This document shows positions 9,306 to 17,764 of a DNA stretch of 64,000 nucleotides, one piece after another. Origin of the DNA: Bacteroidota bacterium (GTDB lineage Bacteria; Bacteroidota; Bacteroidia; Flavobacteriales; Weeksellaceae). Position 1 is the first letter of the stretch. Each line of letters begins with the position of its first letter. The notes beneath the pieces were generated by a model. The model was not told where the DNA came from and did no database searches. It saw only the letters and a program-made list of their open reading frames with translations. The stretch spans positions 62,001 to 126,000 of the forward strand of contig JAEWOD010000002.1 in the NCBI GenBank assembly GCA_023461035.1, written 5' to 3'. Both the position numbers and the translations under genes were made by a program.

Positions 9306-10991
9306 TCATTCTCCCAATAAAACTCCGCTCAGATTCCAAGCACTAAAGCTTGTTCCCTCCGGTTTTCCCTGTGGGATTTTTACTTGAATTTTATGCTTTC
9401 CAGCATTCAAATCTCCCAAATCAATTAAATATGGTTGGGTAATTGTTCCCGGACACCAGTTGGAGCGGCTATAATCGGAAGAAGAAAGTCCGTTGGAGAA
9501 ATTTCCGGAAACCGGATTATACAAACGATAGGAACCGCAATCTTCCCTCCATGGAATCAAATCAAAAATGATTTTTCCGTTTAATAAAATCGTATTTTTT
9601 TTAGGGACGAACTCATCTCCATTTTCCCATCCGCCATGACCGGTCGTGATGTAACGAAGCCGGGCATTTTTCAATGGTTCCTTTAGTTCAAATTCGACTT
9701 CCAATCCTTTTTCAGCGTCAAACATAGTTCCATACTCCTGCCCTGCCATCTCCATGACATTCAACGTATTAAAAATAGGAATGACTTTTTGCAAAGCTCT
9801 GTCTGATTCTTCCTCATGATGAATGGTTATATTCAACGAGATTTTATGACCACCTTTGTCATAGTTACCAATAAAAGCACCTATGTATGCTTCTTTTTCG
9901 CTCATCAACGAAGCAAAATCTGAAATTTCCTGCCGATAAATTACCGAATCTTGCCATGTTTTTCCTTTTAAAGTCACACGTTCATTGAAATGTTTAACGC
10001 CAAAAGGTGTAAAAAACCTCATCAATTCAACCAAAGGGCTGTATTCTTTTGTCGCTGCAACTCCTTGGTACTTCTTTCCGTTTCCATTTTCATAAACAGG
10101 CAGTGTTTGGGCCCCGTTTTTTAATCCATCCAGAAAAGACTGCTTTTTATCGGTCGGAATCAGGAAAACAGTCCCGGTTCGGTCGTAAGCATCGCCGTTA
10201 GACTGTTCAGTCAAATCCAGAAACACCAAATCACCGGTATTTATTTGTGGAAATTTTACTTTTTTCACAGCGATTGTTCCATTGGCAAACCGCATTACTC
10301 CTTCTTTTGGGTCAAATTCTTCTGACCAATGAATAGGTTGGTTTTCAAATACGGAAATCGTCGTAAAACGGCTTTTCCAGATTTTATCCTGATAATCTAT
10401 TTTTTCAAGAATATCAGGTTTTGAATTCAATACAAAATCGGGTGACTTGAATTTATCTTTCTGTATTTTGGTGGCTTTTATTTCATAATTTCCATTTCTA
10501 ACTGTTTTCAAGACCAGTCCCAAATTTTGTCCCAAAACCGTAGGACCTCCCTTGATTCCCAAATCATTTGTATACCAGACTTCAATCGTATTGGAGTTAA
10601 TGACTGTTTTGGCTTTTTGACAATGGTATCCCAGAATTTTTTCGGTTTCGTCCAAAAATTCAAATTCCTGTTTCGCCATGGCCTCTTCATCGGTCATAGA
10701 AACCGATTCATTTGCCTTGAGAAAGGCAATTTGGGTAAATTTCTTTTCAGCTGGTTCGACAAATGTCATTTCAAACGGATAGGTTCCCTTTCCCTGAAAT
10801 TGATCTTTTGTTGTGATCAAAACGTTTTCTTTATCGGCAAAAACCCAAATCGGATTTTGATTTTCATCGGTATTTCCGTTGTAACTGACTTGATACGTAA
10901 TGCGGGTGACATGCTCTGTTTTAAATTGAATTTGAGCAAAAGATAAATTGATTCCTAAAACCAATAAAACGAATAAAATAATTCGAAACAT
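9306..10991 (-). CDS. Secreted GLPGLI-like / PNGase F-like fusion
   Basis: The 561-aa protein has a signal peptide (1-19, cleavage after F-A). Residues about 25-175 look like a GLPGLI domain, including the G-Y-H-C-Q-K-A element (121-127) and a G-G-P-T-V-L-G-Q-N-L-G-L segment. From about 220 to 561 it resembles peptide-N-glycosidase F: N-G-D-A-Y-D-R-T-G-T-V-F places D270 at the position of catalytic Asp60 of the Elizabethkingia enzyme. The C-terminal half has G-H-G-G-W (451-455), an R-E-D-C-G turn and S-R-S-N-W-C-P-G (508-515). PNGase F releases N-glycans from glycoproteins. Whether the activity is kept is not proven, because the domain is diverged. No T9SS tail is visible. Confidence 0.75.
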   Translation of the reverse strand: MFRIILFVLLVLGINLSFAQIQFKTEHVTRITYQVSYNGNTDENQNPIWVFADKENVLITTKDQFQGKGTYPFEMTFVEPAEKKFTQIAFLKANESVSMTDEEAMAKQEFEFLDETEKILGYHCQKAKTVINSNTIEVWYTNDLGIKGGPTVLGQNLGLVLKTVRNGNYEIKATKIQKDKFKSPDFVLNSKPDILEKIDYQDKIWKSRFTTISVFENQPIHWSEEFDPKEGVMRFANGTIAVKKVKFPQINTGDLVFLDLTEQSNGDAYDRTGTVFLIPTDKKQSFLDGLKNGAQTLPVYENGNGKKYQGVAATKEYSPLVELMRFFTPFGVKHFNERVTLKGKTWQDSVIYRQEISDFASLMSEKEAYIGAFIGNYDKGGHKISLNITIHHEEESDRALQKVIPIFNTLNVMEMAGQEYGTMFDAEKGLEVEFELKEPLKNARLRYITTGHGGWENGDEFVPKKNTILLNGKIIFDLIPWREDCGSYRLYNPVSGNFSNGLSSSDYSRSNWCPGTITQPYLIDLGDLNAGKHKIQVKIPQGKPEGTSFSAWNLSGVLLGE

Positions 10992-11016
10992 GCTGAATTT
11001 GGTTTGATTTGATCTA

Positions 11017-11024
11017 CAAACTTA
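11017..11024 (-). promoter_or_regulatory. -7 promoter element before the PNGase F-like gene
   Basis: Reads TAAGTTTG on the minus strand, a full TAnnTTTG match 25 nt before the ATG. The 60-bp repeat array begins about 16 bp further upstream, so the array directly abuts the promoter region. Confidence 0.45.
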
Positions 11025-11040
11025 ATTGATTCTACAAAGC

Positions 11041-11434
11041 GGTAGTGCCTAACGGCACATGAAATTGCTTGTGTTTTTAAATAATACATAAATTCAGAAA
11101 ACAATTTAACCAACGTGCCTATGTTTTTAAATAATACATAAATTCAGAATACAATTAACACAACGGCACATAAAATTGCTTGTGTTTTTAAATAATACAT
11201 AAATTCAGAATGCAATTTAACCAACGCCACACGAAATTGCTTGTGTTTTAAATAATATATTGATTCAGAATACAATTTAACCAACGCCACACGAAATTGC
11301 CTATGTTTTTAAATAATACATAAATTCAGAATGCAATTAACCCAACACCACATAAAATTGCTTGCGCTTCAAACAACACACCGATTCAGAATCAATTTAA
11401 CCAACGCCACATAAAATTGCCTGTGTTTTAAATA
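11041..11434. repeat. Tandem array of about seven 60-bp units
   Basis: Direct repeats whose 'AACG(G/C)CACA' starts fall near 11051, 11112, 11162, 11223, 11283, 11344 and 11403, giving spacings of 61, 50, 61, 60, 61 and 59 bp. The second unit has lost about 11 bp and the last is cut short. Each full unit carries AAATTGC near its start and GCAATTT or a variant near its end, so single units could fold as stem-loops around an AT-rich loop. There are no unique spacers, so this is not CRISPR. It fills most of the 574-bp space between the PNGase F-like gene and the transposase. Confidence 0.9.
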
Positions 11435-11460
11435 CGTACGACTGGTACTATGAATTTAAA

Positions 11461-11475
11461 TGCTCCGTAGGAGCA
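11461..11475. repeat. REP-type hairpin, GCTCC-GTA-GGAGC class
   Basis: Perfect palindromic hairpin TGCTCC-GTA-GGAGCA, 6-bp stem with a GTA loop, about 90 bp before the Y1 transposase. A GTAG tetranucleotide follows 8 nt after the hairpin. Confidence 0.8.
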
Positions 11476-11533
11476 ATCGCTTTGTAGCAAAAAAAAAAGG
11501 ATTTTTAAAATATTATTTTTAAATTTAAAGTAT

Positions 11534-11546
11534 GCCCCGTAGGGGC
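11534..11546. repeat. REP-type hairpin, GCCCC-GTA-GGGGC
   Basis: Perfect 5-bp stem with a GTA loop, 19 bp before the transposase start codon. It shares the CCGTAGG core with the hairpin at 11461 and with the array at 19811-20036. Confidence 0.8.
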
Positions 11547-11565
11547 TACCCTAAAAACCTAAAAT

Positions 11566-12030
11566 ATGCCAAATACCTTCACGCAATTATACATACACTT
11601 TGTGTTTGCTGTCAAATTTCGAAAAGCAATGATTTCTCGTGATTGGGAAAGTCGATTGCATAATTACATCATTGCTATCGTTCAAAACAATGGGCATAAA
11701 GTATTAGCCATCAATTCGGTTGAAAATCATCTTCACTTATTTGTTGGACTAAATCCGAATCAATCTATATCAGAATTAATGCGTCTTGTTAAAGGTGATA
11801 GTTCTCAATTCATCAACAATGAAAATCTAACCGATGAAAAATTTCATTGGCAAGAAGGATATGGAGCATTTTCAAACAGTCGTTCCCAAATTGATAAAGT
11901 TGTAAAATATATTTTAAACCAAAAAGAACATCATAAAACAAAAAGATTCCTTGATGAATACACTTCCATGCTTCAAGATTATAAAATTGATTATGATGAG
12001 AAATATATTTTTCATGAACCTCTAGATTAA
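11566..12030 (+). CDS. Y1 (IS200/IS605 or RAYT-type) transposase
   Basis: A 154-aa HUH-superfamily single-strand transposase of normal length and apparently intact. The HUH pair is H55/H57 in N-H-L-H-L-F, and the catalytic tyrosine is Y115 in V-V-K-Y-I-L-N-Q, within the helix that also carries Q119. Such enzymes cut and join single-stranded DNA at foot sequences next to small hairpins. Members that serve REP sequences (RAYTs) are single-copy and domesticated. The hairpins just upstream and the larger REP array 7.8 kb away make a RAYT role plausible, but I cannot tell a RAYT from a true IS200 without a tree. No TnpB or ISC partner gene is present. Confidence 0.88.
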   Translation: MPNTFTQLYIHFVFAVKFRKAMISRDWESRLHNYIIAIVQNNGHKVLAINSVENHLHLFVGLNPNQSISELMRLVKGDSSQFINNENLTDEKFHWQEGYGAFSNSRSQIDKVVKYILNQKEHHKTKRFLDEYTSMLQDYKIDYDEKYIFHEPLD

Positions 12031-12039
12031 TGATTAACA

Positions 12040-12052
12040 CGCCTACGATGCG
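12040..12052. repeat. Degenerate REP hairpin downstream of the transposase
   Basis: CGC-CTACGAT-GCG, an imperfect palindrome 9 bp after the transposase stop. It shares CCTACG with the reverse complement of the REP core. It may be the decayed right end. Confidence 0.35.
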
Positions 12053-12253
12053 CCTTTTCCGAATTCATAATTATTTTAGTATTTCACGACAAATGAAATT
12101 GCAATCTGTTTAAAAATCATTCAATTTGTCAGGAAAAACCCTCATTCAATTTTAGGAAAAATCTTTTCCATAAAATTGAGAATTCTATACCATAATCCTT
12201 AAATTGCACTGATTTCTTTAATCAATTATCAATATAATTTAATTTTTTACAAT

Positions 12254-13918
12254 ATGTGTGGAATAGTTGGAGCGTTTTTAATAAACGAAGATTTGGACAA
12301 GCTCCGTCCCCAAATTTTGAAGATGTCAAAACGGATTAGACACAGAGGTCCGGACTGGTCAGGAATTTATACAAATGATCACGCGATTTTATCACACGAA
12401 CGTTTGGCAATTGTAGATCCTACATCCGGAAAACAACCTTTGTTTGGAAATAACGACAAACTAATTCTGGCCGTAAACGGTGAAATATATAACCATAAAG
12501 AACTCCGAAATTTATTCTCCAATTATCCATTCAAAACCGAATCGGATTGCGAAGTCATTCTCGCTTTATATCAAGAAAAGGGAACGGAATTTCTGGATAA
12601 TCTGAACGGAATTTTTGGATTTGCGCTTTATGACGAAGAAAAAGATGCGTTTCTGATAGCACGCGATCACATGGGAATCATTCCGCTGTATTACGGAACG
12701 GATAACGATGGGCAATTTTATGTCGCTTCCGAATTGAAAGCTTTGGAAGGCATTTGCTCAACCATCAAAACCTTTCCTCCGGGACATTACATTTACAGTC
12801 CCGAAGGTTTGGAACCAAAAAAATGGTACAGCCGTGAATGGGAAAATTATGAAAACGTAAAAAATAATACCACAAATATTGACGAACTACGTGATGCACT
12901 TGAAAAAGCCGTTCACCGTCAGTTGATGTCGGACGTGCCGTATGGTGTTTTACTTTCCGGTGGATTGGACTCATCGGTAGTTGCGGCCATCACGAAAAAA
13001 TTTGCCCGAAACCGAATCGAATCCGGCGATCAGGAAGAAGCATGGTATCCACAACTGCATTCGTTTGCCGTAGGATTGGAAGGTTCACCTGATTTGAAAG
13101 CGGCAAAAAAAGCGGCCGACCATATCGGAACGATCCATCATGAAGTCCATTTCACGATTCAGGAAGGTTTGGATGCGATTCGTGATGTGATTTATTTTTT
13201 AGAAACCTACGATGTAACGACCGTTCGTGCATCTACGCCCATGTATCTGATGGCGCGCGTCATCAAATCCATGGGAATTAAAATGGTGCTTTCCGGCGAA
13301 GGTTCGGACGAACTTTTCGGTGGTTATCTCTATTTTCATAAAGCGCCAAATGCTCAAGAATTCCACGAAGAAAATGTGCGCAAACTGAGCAAATTGTATT
13401 TGTACGATAACCTTCGCGCTAACAAATCCATGGCGGCATGGGGAATCGAAGCGCGTGTTCCGTTTTTGGATAAAGAATTTATCGATGTGGCGATGCAACT
13501 GAATCCGGACGATAAAATGATCAAAAACGGACGAATGGAAAAATGGGTCGTGAGAAAAGCTTTTGAAGATTATTTACCGGAAGAAATCGCTTGGCGACAG
13601 AAAGAACAATTCTCCGATGGAGTGGGTTATAACTGGATCGATACGCTTAAAGAAATGGTCAACGAAAAAGTTTCGGACAACCAATTATTAAATGCAGAAT
13701 CACGTTTTCCGGTTAATCCGCCGATGAGCAAAGAGGAATATTTCTATCGAAGTATTTTTGAAGAACATTTTCCGTCCAACACAGCGGCTTTAACCGTTCC
13801 TTATGCGAAATCAGTGGCTTGCAGTACGCCTCAAGCTTTGCTTTGGGATGCGGCTTTTCAGAATTTGAATGATCCTTCCGGTCGTGCAGTGGCAAATGTG
13901 CATAAGGAGTCGTATTGA
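12254..13918 (+). CDS. asnB: Asparagine synthase B (glutamine-hydrolysing)
   Basis: Makes asparagine from aspartate, glutamine and ATP. The 554-aa length matches E. coli AsnB. The protein starts M-C-G-I-V-G, so Cys2 becomes the N-terminal nucleophile of the class II glutaminase domain (about 1-190), which also shows R-H-R-G-P-D. The synthetase domain follows, with the PPi-loop S-G-G-L-D-S-S near residue 235 and the S-G-E-G-S-D-E-L-F-G-G-Y motif near 350. The start is fixed by the required Cys2. It stands alone, with about 220 bp of non-coding DNA behind the transposase and a terminator downstream. Confidence 0.97.
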   Translation: MCGIVGAFLINEDLDKLRPQILKMSKRIRHRGPDWSGIYTNDHAILSHERLAIVDPTSGKQPLFGNNDKLILAVNGEIYNHKELRNLFSNYPFKTESDCEVILALYQEKGTEFLDNLNGIFGFALYDEEKDAFLIARDHMGIIPLYYGTDNDGQFYVASELKALEGICSTIKTFPPGHYIYSPEGLEPKKWYSREWENYENVKNNTTNIDELRDALEKAVHRQLMSDVPYGVLLSGGLDSSVVAAITKKFARNRIESGDQEEAWYPQLHSFAVGLEGSPDLKAAKKAADHIGTIHHEVHFTIQEGLDAIRDVIYFLETYDVTTVRASTPMYLMARVIKSMGIKMVLSGEGSDELFGGYLYFHKAPNAQEFHEENVRKLSKLYLYDNLRANKSMAAWGIEARVPFLDKEFIDVAMQLNPDDKMIKNGRMEKWVVRKAFEDYLPEEIAWRQKEQFSDGVGYNWIDTLKEMVNEKVSDNQLLNAESRFPVNPPMSKEEYFYRSIFEEHFPSNTAALTVPYAKSVACSTPQALLWDAAFQNLNDPSGRAVANVHKESY

Positions 13919-13966
13919 TTTGTCCACTGAAGTGAATTAGATAATCAACTAATTTGAAAAATAATG

Positions 13967-14002
13967 AAGACCTCAAAGGTTTTAAAAACCTTTGAGGTCT
14001 TT
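13967..14002. terminator. Terminator downstream of asnB
   Basis: A 17-bp inverted repeat (AAGACCTCAAAGG... on the left arm, its complement ending GGTCTT on the right arm) followed by a short T-run. This palindrome type is common in Flavobacteriia intergenic regions and may double as a dispersed repeat. Confidence 0.8.
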
Positions 14003-14017
14003 TACTATATTTGAAAG

Positions 14018-14611
14018 ATGAAAAGAGTGAACAAAAAACAAAAATTTCTACTTTTCTTAATTTCAATCTTTTTGGGATACTATCTTTATTCTTATCATTC
14101 TGAAAATAGAAAGTATGAAATTCTGAATGAGATTTTTTTAGATTTAGATTATAATTTTGAATACATCTGCGTCAATAAAGATTATGTAAATTTTAATGAT
14201 GAACAATTCAAAGAATTCTCTTTATTAGACAAACCTTCTATTTATTCGCAGTATTGGCTTCAAAATTTTTTCGGAACATTTTATGATTTTAAAAATTGGG
14301 AAATAAATAAAATAAAGCCTCAAAAAATTAAGTATAAGGATGATGATGGTAAAATTCAATTTTCCACAATTTTGAGTGATTGTTCAGTAGAATTAAAAGA
14401 GGAAAAATATGAAAATTATTCAAAAATGATTTATACAAATCCTCCAAATATATCTATTTCCCTCCCTATACTTTCTGCTGACGGAAACACAGCCATAATG
14501 CAAATTTCTGATCATTGCGGTATGTTATGTGGTTCAGGAAGTACTTATTTATTCAAAAAAATTGACGGAAAATGGAAATTAATAAATAAAAATATGTCTT
14601 GGATTAGCTAA
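14018..14611 (+). CDS. Unknown membrane-anchored protein
   Basis: I do not recognise this 197-aa protein. It has a basic N-terminus, one hydrophobic helix (about 9-25), then a hydrophilic extracytoplasmic part rich in Asn, Lys, Ile and Tyr. The last third (about 145-197) has D-H-C-G-M-L-C-G-S-G-S-T followed by a K-I-D-G-K-W-K-L-I strand, which resembles the end of small beta-rich domains seen in Bacteroidetes lipoproteins. The coding sequence is visibly more AT-rich than its neighbours, suggesting recent acquisition or weak constraint. It ends 2 bp before the GNAT gene, so the two are probably cotranscribed. The start just after the asnB terminator is the only one that keeps the helix at the N-terminus. 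Confidence 0.7.
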   Translation: MKRVNKKQKFLLFLISIFLGYYLYSYHSENRKYEILNEIFLDLDYNFEYICVNKDYVNFNDEQFKEFSLLDKPSIYSQYWLQNFFGTFYDFKNWEINKIKPQKIKYKDDDGKIQFSTILSDCSVELKEEKYENYSKMIYTNPPNISISLPILSADGNTAIMQISDHCGMLCGSGSTYLFKKIDGKWKLINKNMSWIS

Positions 14612-14613
14612 AA

Positions 14614-15108
14614 ATGAAACCCATCCTCCAAACACCTCGACTGATTTTACGTGAATTCCATCTGGAAGATGTGGAAAATTTCTACGAATTAAATCGCAAT
14701 CCAAATGTGATAAAGTTTACAGGTGATTCCTCTTTTCAATCCATTTCAGAAGCAGAAGAATTTCTCAGAAATTACGATGATTACAAACGCAATGGCTATG
14801 GTCGTTGGGCTGTTATGGAGAAAGATTCGGGCGAATTTTTAGGTTGGTGTGGATTGAAATTTGATGGAAAAGAAACGGATATCGGTTTTCGGTTTTTTGA
14901 AAAATATTGGAACAAAGGATTTGCAACCGAAAGCGCCAAAGCTTGTTTGGAATATGGTTTCAACAAATTAAATCTAAACGAAATCTTCGGAAGAGCCATG
15001 AAAGATAATCTGGGTTCGCATAAAGTGTTGGAGAAAATCGGTTTAAAGTTCGACCAAGAAATAGAAAAAGAAAATCATAAATGGTTGATTTACAAAATTC
15101 ATAAATAA
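14614..15108 (+). CDS. GNAT acetyltransferase, RimJ/RimL type
   Basis: A 164-aa acetyltransferase_3 protein. It opens with the family pattern T-P-R-L-I-L-R-E-F, has the acetyl-CoA pocket region near D-I-G-F-R-F-F-E-K-Y-W-N-K-G-F-A-T-E (about 89-106), and later S-H-K-V-L-E-K-I-G-L. These enzymes transfer acetyl groups from acetyl-CoA to a protein N-terminus or a small amine. The substrate cannot be predicted. It follows the unknown membrane protein by 2 bp. Confidence 0.88.
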   Translation: MKPILQTPRLILREFHLEDVENFYELNRNPNVIKFTGDSSFQSISEAEEFLRNYDDYKRNGYGRWAVMEKDSGEFLGWCGLKFDGKETDIGFRFFEKYWNKGFATESAKACLEYGFNKLNLNEIFGRAMKDNLGSHKVLEKIGLKFDQEIEKENHKWLIYKIHK

Positions 15109-15207
15109 GTTCTTGTTCTCCATAGATTTATTTGACTAAAGAATTCCGAATTTCGGATTTTCAGATTGTAATTTTGCTTTGTTAAAAGAGTTAAATTATG
15201 TTTTTAA

Positions 15208-15257
15208 TTAACCTCCAAGGATAATTGAACTTACTAAAAAATAACCTTGGAGGTTAA
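15208..15257. terminator. Stem-loop upstream of the luciferase-like gene
   Basis: A perfect 13-bp inverted repeat, TTAACCTCCAAGG at 15208-15220 and its complement at 15245-15257, with a 24-nt loop. It could terminate the preceding GNAT transcript or lie in the leader of the next gene. Arm sequences resemble the asnB terminator, suggesting a related dispersed palindrome. Confidence 0.6.
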
Positions 15258-15278
15258 AAAATCTTGATTCTATTTTCA

Positions 15279-16292
15279 ATGAAGAATTCAAATTCAATTA
15301 AATATTCCATTCTCGATTTAGCTTCTGTGATAGAAGGCGATGATTATACCCAAACTTTTGAAAAAAGTGCAAAAACGGCACAATTTGCAGAAGAATTGGG
15401 ATATGAACGCTATTGGTTTTCGGAACATCACAATATGCCGAGCGTCATCAGTGCATCCACTTCTTTGCTGATTGGTTACACCGCTCAGGCGACTAAAAAA
15501 ATCCGAGTGGGTTCCGGCGGAATTATGCTTCCCAATCATACCACGCTTTCCATTGCGGAACAATTCGGAACGCTGGATGCAATGTTCCCCGACCGGATCG
15601 ATTTGGGGCTTGGTCGTGCACCGGGAACGGATCCGCTGACAGCAAGTGTTTTACGTCGTGGTGATCAGAATTTCAATTATAATTTTGAATACCATATTCA
15701 GGAATTATTCCGGTATTTCAGTTTGGAAAATACCGACTCAAAGGTTCGTGCATTTCCGGGAGAAGGCGCCAACGTACCGATTTACATCCTCGGTTCCAGC
15801 ACAGACAGTGCTTTTTTAGCTGCAAAATTAGGACTTCCTTATGCTTTTGCCGGACATTTTGCGCCGGGACAATTTCAGCAGGCATTTGAGATTTACCAAA
15901 GTCGTTTTACTCCAAGTCAATATCTGGACAAACCGTATTCGATTTTATGTTTAAGTATTTTCGCTGCCGAAACGGAAGACGAAGCCGTTTATCATTCGCT
16001 GCCACAATTTCAGGCAATTGCAAATTTATTGACCGACCAAAGAGCACCGCTTAATTCGCCGGAAAAAACCAATCTGGAAAACCTAAGTCCGGAATTACAG
16101 GCTGGAATTCATCGAATGACAGCGCTTACGATGATTGGTGACAAGGAAATTCTGAAAGAAAAAATCGGAAAAATTGTCGAAGATTTGAATTTGAATGAAA
16201 TCATGGTATATACGAATATGTTTGATTTCGATGCCAAATTGAATTCGTTGAAAATCACCAGCGAAATTTTTAAGGATTTGAATTCCAATTAG
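15279..16292 (+). CDS. LLM-class flavin-dependent oxidoreductase
   Basis: A luciferase-like monooxygenase family protein of about 338 aa. Typical family segments are visible: Y-S-I-L-D-L-A at the start, W-F-S-E-H-H-N near residue 48, G-G-I-M-L-P-N-H near 80, and R-I-D-L-G-L-G-R-A-P-G-T-D near 110. This is the group that includes YhbW-like proteins, which use FMN and an unknown substrate. I place the start at ATG 15279, because the in-frame TTG 15 bp upstream adds residues not seen in the family. It stands alone between two inverted repeats. The exact reaction is unknown. Confidence 0.88.
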   Translation: MKNSNSIKYSILDLASVIEGDDYTQTFEKSAKTAQFAEELGYERYWFSEHHNMPSVISASTSLLIGYTAQATKKIRVGSGGIMLPNHTTLSIAEQFGTLDAMFPDRIDLGLGRAPGTDPLTASVLRRGDQNFNYNFEYHIQELFRYFSLENTDSKVRAFPGEGANVPIYILGSSTDSAFLAAKLGLPYAFAGHFAPGQFQQAFEIYQSRFTPSQYLDKPYSILCLSIFAAETEDEAVYHSLPQFQAIANLLTDQRAPLNSPEKTNLENLSPELQAGIHRMTALTMIGDKEILKEKIGKIVEDLNLNEIMVYTNMFDFDAKLNSLKITSEIFKDLNSN

Positions 16293-16301
16293 AATCAAAA
16301 A

Positions 16302-16361
16302 AATCAGCGTAAATCTGTGAGATCTGATGGCAATTTTTTCTCCCGCAGATTTTCGCAGATT
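16302..16361. repeat. Imperfect inverted repeat (dispersed palindrome)
   Basis: The arms at 16302-16321 (AATCAGCGTAAATCTGTGAG) and 16340-16361 (CAGATTTTCGCAGATT core) are largely complementary. An A-run follows at 16362. It probably acts as terminator of the luciferase-like gene, and similar 'CGCAGATT' palindromes are frequent in Flavobacteriia. Confidence 0.65.
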
Positions 16362-16438
16362 AAAAAAAATTAGGTTCGTCATAATTTAATTTTAATTCCA
16401 TTTTCGGTTGATTATCTTTACGGCACTAAAACGGATTT

Positions 16439-17755
16439 ATGATTCTAAAAAACGACAAAAAAATTGTCAATGCCTGGAAATTTTATGATTGGGCAAATTC
16501 AGTTCATTCTTTAGTCATTGCCTCAGCGGTTTTCCCGATTTATTATGGATTGGTTACACATTCAACCACTGTAGAAACTCAAAAATTTTTAGGCGTAAAT
16601 CCTGAATCTGCTTTTACCTTTTCGTTGGCGATTTGTTTCTTTTTGGTAATAATCCTTTCGCCTGTTTTGAGTTCGATTGCCGATACGGTTGGAAACAAAA
16701 AGAAGTTTCTTCAATTTTTTTGTTATCTGGGTTCTTTCAGCTGTATGGGACTTTTCTTTTTTACGGAAGAGAACATCTGGCTGGGGCTTTTGTTGAATTT
16801 ATTGGCAGCAGTCGGTTATTGGGGAAGTTTGGTTTTTTACAATTCGTATCTCCCTGAAATCGTGACGGAAGATCGAATGGACAAAACCTCAGCTCAGGGA
16901 TTTATGGTCGGATATGTAGGTTCCGTCATTTTATTGGTTCTCTGTTTAGCTTTGATTATGGGCTTGGGTCAAGATAATCCGAAATTCTATATGCGTTTGA
17001 GTTTTGTTTTTGTGGGAATTTGGTGGATGGGATTTGCACAAATTACATTTCGTCGCCTACCCAGCAACATTTACAAGAAAAAAATTCCACGAAGCATCTT
17101 TAAATCCAGTTTTTCCGAATTACACAAAACATGGAATACCTTAAATAAAATCACTAATCTCCGCATTTTCTTGGGCTCCTTCTTTTTTTACAGCTTGGGT
17201 ATGCAGACGATTTTTTTAATTGCTGCGATTTTTGGAGAAAAAGAAATTGGATTGAGTGCCGATAAATTAATCATGACCATACTTTTAATTCAATTGGAAG
17301 CAATCATAGGTGCTTGGTTATTTTCGTTTTTATCAGGAAAAATTGGGAATCGAAATACCCTTTTGATTGGTATTTTTATTTGGGTAATTGTTTGTATAAT
17401 CGGTTATTTGATCAACAAAGAAAGTCCAACTGTTGAAATGCAGTTTTATGTGATGGCAGCGCTTGTGGGACTGGTGATGGGTGGAATTCAGGCACTTTCA
17501 AGATCTACCTATGCGAAACTTCTTCCAAAGACGGAAGATAACACCACCTTTTTCAGTTTTTACGATGTATTTGAAAAAGTGGCACTGTGTTTGGGTCTTT
17601 TCCTGTTCGGAGTCATCATCGAAATGACCGATGGAATGAAGGTTTCTACCTTAGCGATGGGCGGTTCATTTTGCATCAGTTTCATCATCATGTGTTTTGT
17701 AAAGATGAAGAAAACGAAACCGGAAATCGAAATTGAAGAAATAGGAAAATCTTAA
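16439..17755 (+). CDS. UMF1-type MFS transporter
   Basis: A 438-aa integral inner-membrane protein with about 12 hydrophobic helices spaced over the whole length. The N-terminus has the UMF1/Atg22-like hallmark W-x-F-Y-D-W-A-N-S (about 12-20) and the loop M-x-K-T-S-A-Q-G-F. Atg22-like proteins export amino acids in yeast; bacterial UMF1 substrates are mostly unknown. The YihY gene starts 9 bp later in the same direction, so they probably share a transcript. A weaker -7-like TATCTTTA lies about 25 nt before the start. Confidence 0.85.
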   Translation: MILKNDKKIVNAWKFYDWANSVHSLVIASAVFPIYYGLVTHSTTVETQKFLGVNPESAFTFSLAICFFLVIILSPVLSSIADTVGNKKKFLQFFCYLGSFSCMGLFFFTEENIWLGLLLNLLAAVGYWGSLVFYNSYLPEIVTEDRMDKTSAQGFMVGYVGSVILLVLCLALIMGLGQDNPKFYMRLSFVFVGIWWMGFAQITFRRLPSNIYKKKIPRSIFKSSFSELHKTWNTLNKITNLRIFLGSFFFYSLGMQTIFLIAAIFGEKEIGLSADKLIMTILLIQLEAIIGAWLFSFLSGKIGNRNTLLIGIFIWVIVCIIGYLINKESPTVEMQFYVMAALVGLVMGGIQALSRSTYAKLLPKTEDNTTFFSFYDVFEKVALCLGLFLFGVIIEMTDGMKVSTLAMGGSFCISFIIMCFVKMKKTKPEIEIEEIGKS

Positions 17756-17764
17756 TTTTCATTT

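Larger units (their letters stand above)
11461..12052 (+). mobile_element. IS200/RAYT-like element with flanking REP hairpins
   Basis: A single-gene Y1 transposase locus with two CCGTAGG-core hairpins on its left and an imperfect one (CGCCTACGATGCG) just after its stop codon. The outer limits are a guess, because Y1 elements have no terminal inverted repeats or target duplications to mark ends. Confidence 0.5.

Noticed and set aside
11041..11434. CRISPR array
   Set aside because: The whole 60-bp unit repeats without unique spacers, and no cas gene is near.
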